Assembly: GCF_003075455.1 (NCBI RefSeq) | Contig: NZ_QDAE01000007.1 | Span: forward strand, 1-64,000 | Reading direction: 5' to 3' | DNA length: 64,000 nt | Source: Arthrobacter sp. Bz4 | GTDB taxonomy: Bacteria; Actinomycetota; Actinomycetes; Actinomycetales; Micrococcaceae | Shown here: piece after piece, positions 57,486-64,000 of the stretch | Position numbering within the stretch: the stretch's first letter is position 1 | How the letters are laid out: every line of letters begins with the position of its first letter | Made by a program: the position numbers and the translations under genes | Notes under the pieces: generated by a model | What the model saw: only the letters and a program-made list of their open reading frames with translations | Told to the model about the DNA's origin: nothing | Databases searched by the model: none

Positions 57486-57499
57486 TGTAAACGCTTGCA
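57486..57499. promoter_or_regulatory. Maltose-type LacI operator upstream of malE
   Basis: TGTAAACGCTTGCA is an imperfect palindrome (5 of 7 positions match) of the type bound by MalR-like LacI repressors (TGCAAGCGCTTGCA-like). It lies about 120 nt before the malE start, in the divergent region shared with the alpha-glucosidase gene. Confidence 0.72.
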
Positions 57500-57573
57500 C
57501 AAAATATTCCAACTGTCAGAAAAAACTGGTTGAAAATTCGCCCTCAAACCGGCATGCGGCAAGCTAGCCCAAG

Positions 57574-57585
57574 GCAAGCGCTTCC
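57574..57585. promoter_or_regulatory. Maltose-type LacI operator over the alpha-glucosidase promoter
   Basis: GCAAGCGCTTCC contains the perfect palindrome AAGCGCTT (57576-57583). It lies just upstream of a TAAGAT -10-like hexamer (57607-57612) and covers the -35 region. Repressor binding would block the gene starting at 57620. Confidence 0.75.
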
Positions 57586-57619
57586 ACTTTTAGTTGATTT
57601 GCGGTCTAAGATAGTCGGC

Positions 57620-59410
57620 ATGCCTGAGATTGTTCCCGTCCTGAGCGGCGATCACCTGTCCTCGCCTGCCTCCTTCCACGACCCATTGCACGCCGCGTGG
57701 GGGGATGCCGAGTGGTGGCGCTCATCTGTCATCTACCAGGTCTACCCGCGCTCGTTCCGGGACTCGAACGGCGATGGTACGGGGGACCTTCCTGGCGTCC
57801 TGGCCGAATTGGACCATTTGGCAGAGCTCAGCGTCGACGCTGTTTGGCTATCCCCGTTCTACCCCTCTCCCCACCGCGACGGCGGCTACGACGTCGCAGA
57901 CTATTGCGATGTCGACCCGATGTTTGGCACGCTAGCCGACTTTGACGCCCTTGTTGCAGGGGCGGACCGCCTTGGGATTCGGATTATCGTCGACCTCGTA
58001 CCCAACCATTGCTCAAGTGAGCACGCGCTGTTTCAGGCCGCGCTGGCTGCCCCCGAGGGTTCGCCTGAGCGGTCCATGTTCATTTTCAGTGATGGCCGGG
58101 GCGCCGGCGGCGACGAGCCCCCCAACAACTGGCAGTCCCATTTCGGCGGCCCTGCGTGGACGCGCGTTACTGCTCCTGATGGCTCCCCCGGCCAGTGGTA
58201 TCTTCACCTCTTCGATTCCTCCCAGCCCGACTTCAATTGGGACAACCCAGCCGTGCGGGAGGAGTTCGAGCGAGTCCTCCGTTTCTGGCTTGATCGCGGG
58301 GTGTCCGGGTTCCGCGTGGACGTAGCGCACGCCCTCATCAAGGCCAAAGGCCTGCCGGACTGGGGCGGCCGTGCCGACGGCGGATCCACGGAGGGCTTCC
58401 CTGGTTCGGATGCGCCCATGTTCGGGCAGGAGGAGGTCCATGCAATTTATCGTCGGTGGCGTGGCATCCTCGACGAATACGACGGAGACCGAATCCTTTG
58501 TGCCGAGGCGTCGATCGACCCCCTGCCCCGCCTGACCGACTGGGTGCGCCCGGACGAGATGCACCAGGCCTTCAACTTCGCATACCTTCATCACCCCTGG
58601 GACGCGCATTCCCTCCGCCATGTGATCTCGACTTCGCTGACCGCTTTCGACGCAGTCGACGCGCCCACCACCTGGGTGTTGAGCAATCACGACGTCGTCC
58701 GGCACGCAAGCCGCTTCGGCCTCCCCGAGGGCGCTCCCCGTGGTGGTGACGGAATCGGCAGGTTCGACGCGCAGCCCGACACCGCGATAGGACTGGCCCG
58801 GGCCCGGGCTGCTTCCCTCGCGATGTTCGCCCTGCCGGGGGGCATTTATCTTTACCAGGGCGAGGAACTTGGCCTGCCCGACCACACTGCAATGCCTGAC
58901 GATGCTCGCAAGGACCCGACCTTCGGCCGAACCGAAGGGGAGCGACTCGGCCGTGACGGCTGCCGGGTTCCGTTGCCGTGGCTCGCCGATACGCCCACGT
59001 TTGGTTTTGCGGCGAACCACAGCGGCGCACCCCATGAGACGCCGACCCCCTGGTTGCCACAACCAGAGGGGTGGTCTGGCTACGCCCGCGACCGTCAGAC
59101 GGAGGATCCCTCCTCAACGCTGTCCCTGTATCGGACCGCCCTCCAGCTTCGACGGGATTTGCGGCTCGGTGCCGGATCCCTGAGCTGGTCCCGCGAGTAC
59201 GAAACGACCGACGCCGTTGCGTTCCTCAACGGCGAAGTGCTGGTGGTTCTCAACATGGGTGAATTCGCCATCCCGCTTCCGCCGGGCGCTATCATCGTCT
59301 CCAGCACGCCGGAAGAAATGGAAGCGGGGGAAACCCGAATGCTCCCACCCAATGCCTGCGTCTGGCTGATCCACTCCACGGATAGCGCTTTCGTGGCGAC
59401 TCCGGAATGA
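57620..59410 (+). CDS. Alpha-glucosidase (GH13, oligo-1,6-glucosidase-like)
   Basis: ATG 57620 is chosen over an in-frame start at 57530, which would lie in the operator region. TAAGAT ends 7 nt before the ATG, so the mRNA is probably leaderless. The 596-residue enzyme has WWRSSVIYQVYPRSFRDSNG (about 29-48), VDLVPNHCSSEHALF with the conserved His (about 130), the nucleophile Asp in GFRVDVAHAL (about 233), the acid/base Glu in LCAEASID (about 296) and the Asp in LSNHDVVRH (about 355). It splits maltose and short maltodextrins inside the cell. It is followed by its own lacI-type regulator and is divergent from malE. Confidence 0.92.
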   Translation: MPEIVPVLSGDHLSSPASFHDPLHAAWGDAEWWRSSVIYQVYPRSFRDSNGDGTGDLPGVLAELDHLAELSVDAVWLSPFYPSPHRDGGYDVADYCDVDPMFGTLADFDALVAGADRLGIRIIVDLVPNHCSSEHALFQAALAAPEGSPERSMFIFSDGRGAGGDEPPNNWQSHFGGPAWTRVTAPDGSPGQWYLHLFDSSQPDFNWDNPAVREEFERVLRFWLDRGVSGFRVDVAHALIKAKGLPDWGGRADGGSTEGFPGSDAPMFGQEEVHAIYRRWRGILDEYDGDRILCAEASIDPLPRLTDWVRPDEMHQAFNFAYLHHPWDAHSLRHVISTSLTAFDAVDAPTTWVLSNHDVVRHASRFGLPEGAPRGGDGIGRFDAQPDTAIGLARARAASLAMFALPGGIYLYQGEELGLPDHTAMPDDARKDPTFGRTEGERLGRDGCRVPLPWLADTPTFGFAANHSGAPHETPTPWLPQPEGWSGYARDRQTEDPSSTLSLYRTALQLRRDLRLGAGSLSWSREYETTDAVAFLNGEVLVVLNMGEFAIPLPPGAIIVSSTPEEMEAGETRMLPPNACVWLIHSTDSAFVATPE

Positions 59411-59467
59411 TCGAAGGAGGCACAGTCCAGCCGGAGTGCACCGCATGAATTTTGGGAGGGAGACACC

Positions 59468-60481
59468 ATGGCCGGCATCAAGGATGTCGCCCAGCTCGCC
59501 GGGGTCTCCACCGCGACCGTATCCCGAGCGCTCAGCGGCAAGGGGCAGGTATCGGAGCGAAGCCGGGCGCGGGTTCTGCGGGCCGCAAAGGAACTGGGCT
59601 TCGTGGTGAGTTCGACTGCGTCCTCGCTAGCCTCGGGCCGTCACCGCAATGTGGGAGTCGTCGTGCCGTCGGTCGCCCGTTGGTACTATTCCCAGATCGT
59701 CGACAGCGTCGCGGCATCGTTGCTCGAGGCTGGGTATGACCTCACGCTTTATAACCTGAACGAGAACGCCGACCACCGCGAACGCGTCCTCACCGACTTT
59801 CTTCTCCGCCAGCGGTGTGACGGGGTGATCCCCGTTTCGCTTGAACTTCGCCGCGACGAACTGGATCAGCTCCTCGCCGTAGGAAAACCAGTAGTCGGCA
59901 TTGGCGGGCCGCTTCCCGGGGCCGAGACCTTCAGCGTCGATGATGGTGAAATCGCCCGACTCGCCACAGAGCATCTCATCAGCCTTGGGCACCGGCGAAT
60001 TGCCCACCTCGGTGGTGCCGATGCATTTGAAAATGATTTCCGGATTTCCGGCACCCGTCGGAACGGGTATGAGTCGGCCATGAGGAACGCAAACCTGGAC
60101 ATCCTCGACTCCTGGCGCGTCGACGCCGACTTCACCATTCAGGGCGGTCTAGCACAGGCGAAACAGCTCCTGGGCTATCCTCGCGATACTCCTTCGGCGG
60201 TCTTCTGCGCGTCAGACGAGATGGCGATAGGCACCATCCTCGCGGCGCGCGAGCTGGGACTTCGCGTCCCCGAAGACATTTCAGTGATCGGGATTGATGG
60301 GCATGAACTCGGGGAAGCTCTCGGGCTGACCACGGTGGCCCAATTCCCGCGGGAACAGGGGCAGCGCGCCGTCGAGCGCCTCCTGGCGATTCTGCAGGAC
60401 CCGGCAGCCTATTCTTCTACCAATCACGTCGCTCGAACAGCGCTCGTTATCCGATCAAGTACAGCCGCGCCGGCACTGTAG
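59468..60481 (+). CDS. LacI family regulator of the maltose locus
   Basis: The 337-residue repressor follows a strong GGGAGGGAG site. It has the LacI HTH (IKDVAQLAGVSTATVSRALS, about 4-23), the hinge STASSLASGRHRNVGVVVPS (about 49-68) and an effector domain with GHRRIAHLGG, FCASDEMAIGTILAA and ISVIGIDGHELGEALGLTTV. It lies 57 nt after the alpha-glucosidase gene and probably acts on the operators at 57486-57499 and 57574-57585, with maltose or a maltodextrin as inducer. It is convergent with hspR, with 12 nt between. Confidence 0.93.
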   Translation: MAGIKDVAQLAGVSTATVSRALSGKGQVSERSRARVLRAAKELGFVVSSTASSLASGRHRNVGVVVPSVARWYYSQIVDSVAASLLEAGYDLTLYNLNENADHRERVLTDFLLRQRCDGVIPVSLELRRDELDQLLAVGKPVVGIGGPLPGAETFSVDDGEIARLATEHLISLGHRRIAHLGGADAFENDFRISGTRRNGYESAMRNANLDILDSWRVDADFTIQGGLAQAKQLLGYPRDTPSAVFCASDEMAIGTILAARELGLRVPEDISVIGIDGHELGEALGLTTVAQFPREQGQRAVERLLAILQDPAAYSSTNHVARTALVIRSSTAAPAL

Positions 60482-60493
60482 CCCGTACCGCGG

Positions 60494-60907
60494 TTACGGG
60501 CGCCACACGACCATCGCCTGACTCCGCGGTCGGGGGCGCTGACCGCGGGAGAGGGTAACGACGTCGCCTGCGAGTCCGGCGGCAAACACCCTGCTTGAGT
60601 CAGGCTGACGACGGCGGGACGCCAGTTCGTCGGTCAGCTCCTGAACCCGGTATTGCAGGGCGGCGACCTGATTCTCGAGCTGCAGGATCCGTCGGATACC
60701 CTCCAGCGACACCCCCTCCTGGGAAAGCCGCTGCACCTCGCGGAGAGTGGTCACGTCCCGCTGCGAGTAGCGGCGGGCGCGGCCGGGAGCCCGGCTGGGT
60801 GTCACCAGCCCGAGCCGGTCATACTGCCGGAGGGTTTGCGGGTGCATGTCCGCCAGTTCTGCGGCGACGGAGATCACGTAGATGGGCAGGCTTGCGTCGA
60901 TTGCCAT
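60494..60907 (-). CDS. hspR: Heat-shock repressor HspR (MerR family)
   Basis: The 137-residue protein has a MerR winged helix (YVISVAAELADMHPQTLRQY, about 10-29; RRYSQRDVTTLREVQRLSQEGVSLEGIRRIL, about 45-75) and a coiled coil (about 78-98). HspR represses the dnaK operon and clpB by binding HAIR boxes, with DnaK as co-repressor in Streptomyces. It is the last gene of dnaK-grpE-dnaJ-hspR, 29 nt after dnaJ. A matching box is seen at clpB (15146-15166). Confidence 0.95.
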   Translation of the reverse strand: MAIDASLPIYVISVAAELADMHPQTLRQYDRLGLVTPSRAPGRARRYSQRDVTTLREVQRLSQEGVSLEGIRRILQLENQVAALQYRVQELTDELASRRRQPDSSRVFAAGLAGDVVTLSRGQRPRPRSQAMVVWRP

Positions 60908-60936
60908 CGTGACCTCCTTTCGATGCTGCGTGGGCT

Positions 60937-61965
60937 TTAGAGTTTCGCTTTGGCGGCGAGGCCCGCTCGCGGGTCGGCGTCGACGGTCGCGGCGGCAAAC
61001 GCCTCGACCGCAGCCTCTGCGTCCTTGTTCAGTTTTTGCGGGACGACAACGTCGATGGTTACCAGCAAGTCACCGGTCGCCTTTGCTGTGGACACCCCAC
61101 GCCCCTTGACGCGCAGGGTCCGTCCGGACGGCGTACCGGCGGGGACTTTGACCTTGACCGTGTCACCGGTCAGCGTGGGGACATCGATATGCGCACCCAT
61201 TGCAGCCTCCGGGAAGGACACCGGCACGTGGACGCGGATGTTGTCGCCGTCGCGCTGGAAGAATGGATGCGGTTTCACGCTTACGCTGACCATCAGGTCG
61301 CCATTTCCTGCGGCGCCGGCCTGGCCCTTGCCCCGGACGCGGACCTTTTGTCCGTCCTTGATGCCGGCGGGCACCCGAACATCGATGACTTCACCGGAGG
61401 GCTCACGCAATCCGATGGTGGTGCCGTTAATGGAACCGGCGAAAGAAATACTGGTGGTCGCCGTACGGTCGGCGCCTTTACGCGGGGTCGGCTGGTAGCC
61501 TCCGGGGAACCCACCGCCGCCCTGGCCGAAGCCGCCTCCCCCGCCCTGGCCGAACAGGTCGGCGAACTCGGGTGGAAGGTTGCCGTAGCTGGCGCCTCCG
61601 CCACCGCCGGGGCGTTGGCGTCCGGGCCTGGGCTGTCCGGCACCCTGACCGAAGAGGTTGCCGAAGATATCTTCGAAGCCAGCGCCGCCGGCTCCCCCAC
61701 CGGGACCACCGGCGGTAAAGCGTGCGCCGCCGCCCATGGCACGGATGGCGTCATACTGCTGACGGTCCTCAGGATCGGACAATACCGAGTACGCCTCGGA
61801 AATGTCCTTGAACATCTTGTCCGACCCGCCGGTTGCCTGATTCTGGTCCGGATGGTGCTTGCGTGCCAACTTCCGGTACGACTTCTTGATGTCGGCAGCT
61901 GTTGCATCTTTGGGGACACCGAGAATTTTATAGAAATCCTTGTCGACCCAATCCTGACTAGCCAA
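60937..61965 (-). CDS. dnaJ: DnaJ co-chaperone without zinc fingers
   Basis: The 342-residue Hsp40 has a J domain with [13 protein letters not shown] (HPD about 38-40), a Gly/Phe-rich linker (about 80-165) with several GQGGGG runs, and two C-terminal substrate domains (about 170-325: [55 protein letters not shown]). The four CxxCxGxG repeats of classical DnaJ are absent, so it is a class B type, as usual for the DnaJ1 in actinobacterial dnaK operons. It stimulates the DnaK ATPase. A very long hairpin separates it from grpE. Confidence 0.94.
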   Translation of the reverse strand: MASQDWVDKDFYKILGVPKDATAADIKKSYRKLARKHHPDQNQATGGSDKMFKDISEAYSVLSDPEDRQQYDAIRAMGGGARFTAGGPGGGAGGAGFEDIFGNLFGQGAGQPRPGRQRPGGGGGASYGNLPPEFADLFGQGGGGGFGQGGGGFPGGYQPTPRKGADRTATTSISFAGSINGTTIGLREPSGEVIDVRVPAGIKDGQKVRVRGKGQAGAAGNGDLMVSVSVKPHPFFQRDGDNIRVHVPVSFPEAAMGAHIDVPTLTGDTVKVKVPAGTPSGRTLRVKGRGVSTAKATGDLLVTIDVVVPQKLNKDAEAAVEAFAAATVDADPRAGLAAKAKL

Positions 61966-62003
61966 TTGGCGTCCCCTTTCGTATATGAATTCAAAGCATA
62001 GGT

Positions 62004-62125
62004 GAGTAGCGATGGAGCCGGAGCAGTGTCCGACCCGGCGGCTTTAATATTTCAAACGAGCTCTGCGAGCGAGGAAATTTCGTTGCCGCCGGTCGGGCAC
62101 TGCTCCGGCTTGCCAGGCGCTACTC
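62004..62125. repeat. Very long inverted repeat between grpE and dnaJ
   Basis: The outer arms GAGTAGCG (62004-62011) and CGCTACTC (62118-62125) pair perfectly. After a small internal loop, 62016-62042 (AGCCGGAGCAGTG, then CCGACC and GGCGGC) pairs with 62085-62110 with one G-U pair and one bulged base. The AT-richer centre (62043-62084) differs in composition from its surroundings. The right arm runs through the grpE stop codon (62120-62122). There is no T run. Confidence 0.9.
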
Positions 62126-62827
62126 GGGCACTGCGACGATAACTTGGGCTGCCCGCAGGACGCGGTCGCCCTTCTTGTAACCTGCCCGCAGGATCTGGCT
62201 GACGCTGTCGAACTGTACGTCGGCACTGGGCTGCTGGATCAGAGCCTCGTGGATGTTCGGGTCGAACTCCACTCCGGTCTCGTCGATCCGGCTTAGGCCG
62301 TAGGTCTTCAGCGCGTTTTCCAATTTGGTGGAGATCGCAGCGAAAGGTCCGTCGGCCAGGTCGCCGTGCTGGCGAGCGGCGTCGATGTCGTCCAGGACGG
62401 GCATCAGCGAGTTCAACACTCCGATGACTGCCATGTCCCGGGCCACGTCCCGGTCACGCTCGACGCGCTTCCGGTAGTTGACGTACTCGGCCGAGAGGCG
62501 TTGCAGGTCGGTACGCAGCTCGGCTTCCACAGCTGAGGCCGATCCGGCGGCGGGTTCGGTGAACCCCTCACCGTCGATCCCGTTGAGGATTGCCTCGGCC
62601 TGGGCCAGCGCATCGCTACCATCAGCGGCCTGCTCCCCGGCGTCGGCTTCCTCAACGGGATCCTGAACGGAGTCCGGGGTCACAGGCTGGTCGGTGTGAC
62701 CAGCCTGTGCGCCGTCGTCGTCCTGCTGCTGCCCACGGACCTTACCTGTCTCGGGGTCGATCTTCCGGTTATCGCGGAAGCTGACCGGTTCGGACTGGTG
62801 CTCTTCTTCGTTTCCGTGGTGCGGCAT
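62120..62827 (-). CDS. grpE: Nucleotide exchange factor GrpE
   Basis: The 235-residue protein has an acidic disordered N-terminus (1-95), a long coiled coil (about 98-150, LRTDLQRLSAEYVNYRKRVE) and the beta domain with GVEFDPNIHEAL (about 183-194), SVSQILRAGYKKGDRVLRAA and VIVAVPE. It releases ADP from DnaK. It starts 2 nt after the dnaK stop. Its final codons form one arm of the inverted repeat at 62004-62125. Confidence 0.95.
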   Translation of the reverse strand: MPHHGNEEEHQSEPVSFRDNRKIDPETGKVRGQQQDDDGAQAGHTDQPVTPDSVQDPVEEADAGEQAADGSDALAQAEAILNGIDGEGFTEPAAGSASAVEAELRTDLQRLSAEYVNYRKRVERDRDVARDMAVIGVLNSLMPVLDDIDAARQHGDLADGPFAAISTKLENALKTYGLSRIDETGVEFDPNIHEALIQQPSADVQFDSVSQILRAGYKKGDRVLRAAQVIVAVPE

Positions 62828-62829
62828 GA

Positions 62830-64000
62830 CTACTTCTTTTCGGTGTTGTCGTCTTCGTCGACTACCTCGGCGTCGACGATGTCCTCGTCGTTCGAGGACG
62901 AGCCAGCGTCAGGCGCCGTTCCATCCTGAGGTGCGTCGGCGCCTGGCGCGGCGGCGTCCTGCTGTGCCGCTGCGTAGATTGCCTCGCCGAGCTTGGTCTG
63001 TGACGCCTGAAGCTTCTCAAACGCTGCCTTGACCGTGTCAGCCGATCCGGCTTCCTCAGGGTTGGCTTCGAGTGCCTTCTTCAGTTCGTCGACGTCGGCC
63101 TGAACCTCGGTCTTGACATCCTCGGGCAGCTTGTCCGAGTTGTCGGCGATCAGCTTGTCGACCGAGTAGGCCAACTGCTCAGCACCGTTGCGGGTGTCGG
63201 CTGCTTCGCGGCGTTCCTTGTCCTCGGCTGCGTGCTCCTCGGCTTCGCGGACCATACGGTCGATGTCTTCCTTCGACAGCGCGGTGCCGCCGGTGATGGT
63301 CATCGACTGCTCGGCGCCGGTGCCCTTGTCCTTGGCGGACACGTGGACGATACCGTTGGCGTCGAGGTCGAAGGTGACCTCAACCTGTGGCACGCCGCGG
63401 GGGGCGGGAGCGATTCCGGTCAGTTCGAAGGTACCCAGTGGCTTGTTGTCCCGGGTGAACTCGCGCTCGCCCTGGAAGACCTGGATAGCAACCGATGGCT
63501 GGTTGTCGTCGGCGGTGGTGAAGGTTTCGCTGCGCTTGGTGGGGATGGCCGTGTTGCGCTCGATCAGCTTGGTCATCATGCCGCCCTTGGTCTCGATCCC
63601 GAGGGACAGAGGGGTGACGTCGATGAGCAGCACGTCCTTACGCTCACCCTTCAGCACGCCTGCCTGGAGTGCGGCGCCGACGGCGACGACCTCATCAGGG
63701 TTGACGCCCTTGTTGGGCTCCTTGCCACCGGCGAGTGACTTCACCAGTTCGACGACGGCTGGCATGCGGGTTGAGCCACCGACGAGCACGATGTGGTCGA
63801 TGTCGGCAACCTTGATGCCTGCTTCAGCGATGACGTCGTTGAATGGCTTCTTGGTGCGGTCCAGCAGGTCCTTGGTGAGGTCCTGGAACTTGGCACGGGA
63901 GAGGTGCTCGTCCAGGTGGACGGGGCCGTCTGGGGTGACCGAAAGGTACTGGAGGGAGATGTTGGTGGAGCTTGCCGAGGAGAGTTCCTTCTTGGCCTGC
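62830..64000 (-). CDS. dnaK: Chaperone DnaK (Hsp70), 3' part; gene continues past the right edge
   Basis: The frame is open to the end of the window, so the 5' part with most of the ATPase domain is missing. The visible part covers about 390 residues: the end of the nucleotide-binding domain ([35 protein letters not shown]), the linker [19 protein letters not shown], the substrate-binding sheet ([20 protein letters not shown]), the helical lid and an acidic tail ending [17 protein letters not shown]. It folds proteins with DnaJ and GrpE and acts as HspR co-repressor in related bacteria. It is the first gene of the operon, so its promoter and HAIR boxes lie outside the window. Confidence 0.97.
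   Translation of the reverse strand, partial: QAKKELSSASSTNISLQYLSVTPDGPVHLDEHLSRAKFQDLTKDLLDRTKKPFNDVIAEAGIKVADIDHIVLVGGSTRMPAVVELVKSLAGGKEPNKGVNPDEVVAVGAALQAGVLKGERKDVLLIDVTPLSLGIETKGGMMTKLIERNTAIPTKRSETFTTADDNQPSVAIQVFQGEREFTRDNKPLGTFELTGIAPAPRGVPQVEVTFDLDANGIVHVSAKDKGTGAEQSMTITGGTALSKEDIDRMVREAEEHAAEDKERREAADTRNGAEQLAYSVDKLIADNSDKLPEDVKTEVQADVDELKKALEANPEEAGSADTVKAAFEKLQASQTKLGEAIYAAAQQDAAAPGADAPQDGTAPDAGSSSNDEDIVDAEVVDEDDNTEKK

Overview
The window looks like a piece of chromosome from a high-GC actinobacterium close to Arthrobacter (Micrococcaceae). The reasons are the GC-rich wobble positions, the DUF3073 gene beside purM, a choline oxidase that agrees closely with what I remember of the Arthrobacter globiformis enzyme (including the flavin-linking His), and a dnaK-grpE-dnaJ-hspR operon of the actinobacterial type with a HAIR box in front of clpB. 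I see no phage, insertion sequence, CRISPR array, tRNA or rRNA. This is core and catabolic chromosome, not an island.

Layout. 1-10.7 kb: purine synthesis (purC, purD on minus; purF-purM on plus), interleaved with a molybdopterin oxidoreductase, a thermolabile-type asparaginase, an SCP-like protein and a DUF2079 membrane protein. 10.9-16.3 kb: a septum-formation-like membrane protein, clpB and an aldo/keto reductase. 16.5-21.7 kb: a choline-to-glycine-betaine operon (BCCT transporter, betaine aldehyde dehydrogenase, choline oxidase). 21.7-28.5 kb: a complete phosphorelay (hybrid kinase with HPt plus a GGDEF response regulator), divergent from a lipoprotein class B PBP, then yccF. 28.7-35.8 kb: DEAD-box helicase, M20 amidohydrolase, DJ-1/PfpI protein, trmB, MFS transporter and a degraded membrane gene beside a small winged-helix regulator.

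35.9-60.5 kb is a carbohydrate super-locus. A LacI regulator, a GH32 beta-fructosidase and an ABC importer are tied together by AAACGTTT operators. They are followed by an amylosucrase-type GH13 enzyme and a GH36 alpha-galactosidase, and then, convergently, by a deoR-galT-galK operon. This fits uptake of raffinose-family sugars or sucrose and their split into galactose, fructose and glucose or glucan. Next come an SDR, a PspA-like protein with a membrane partner, and a maltose/maltodextrin operon (malE-malF-malG-GH13) divergent from an alpha-glucosidase and a second lacI. Neither importer has an ATPase gene here, so a shared MsiK/MsmX-type ATPase is presumably encoded elsewhere. 60.5-64 kb holds hspR, dnaJ, grpE and the 3' part of dnaK.

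A striking property is that six otherwise intact genes (purD, the molybdoenzyme, the DUF2079 gene twice, clpB, an ABC permease and the alpha-galactosidase) are each broken by the loss of a single base. All seven events are deletions. In six of them one base is missing at a codon that reads GC_ or AC_, and in one a T run has five T. The most economical reading is uncorrected long-read sequencing error, so I annotate these as full-length frameshifted genes. No wholly new system stands out. The most unusual non-coding structure is a very long imperfect hairpin between grpE and dnaJ that runs through the grpE stop codon.
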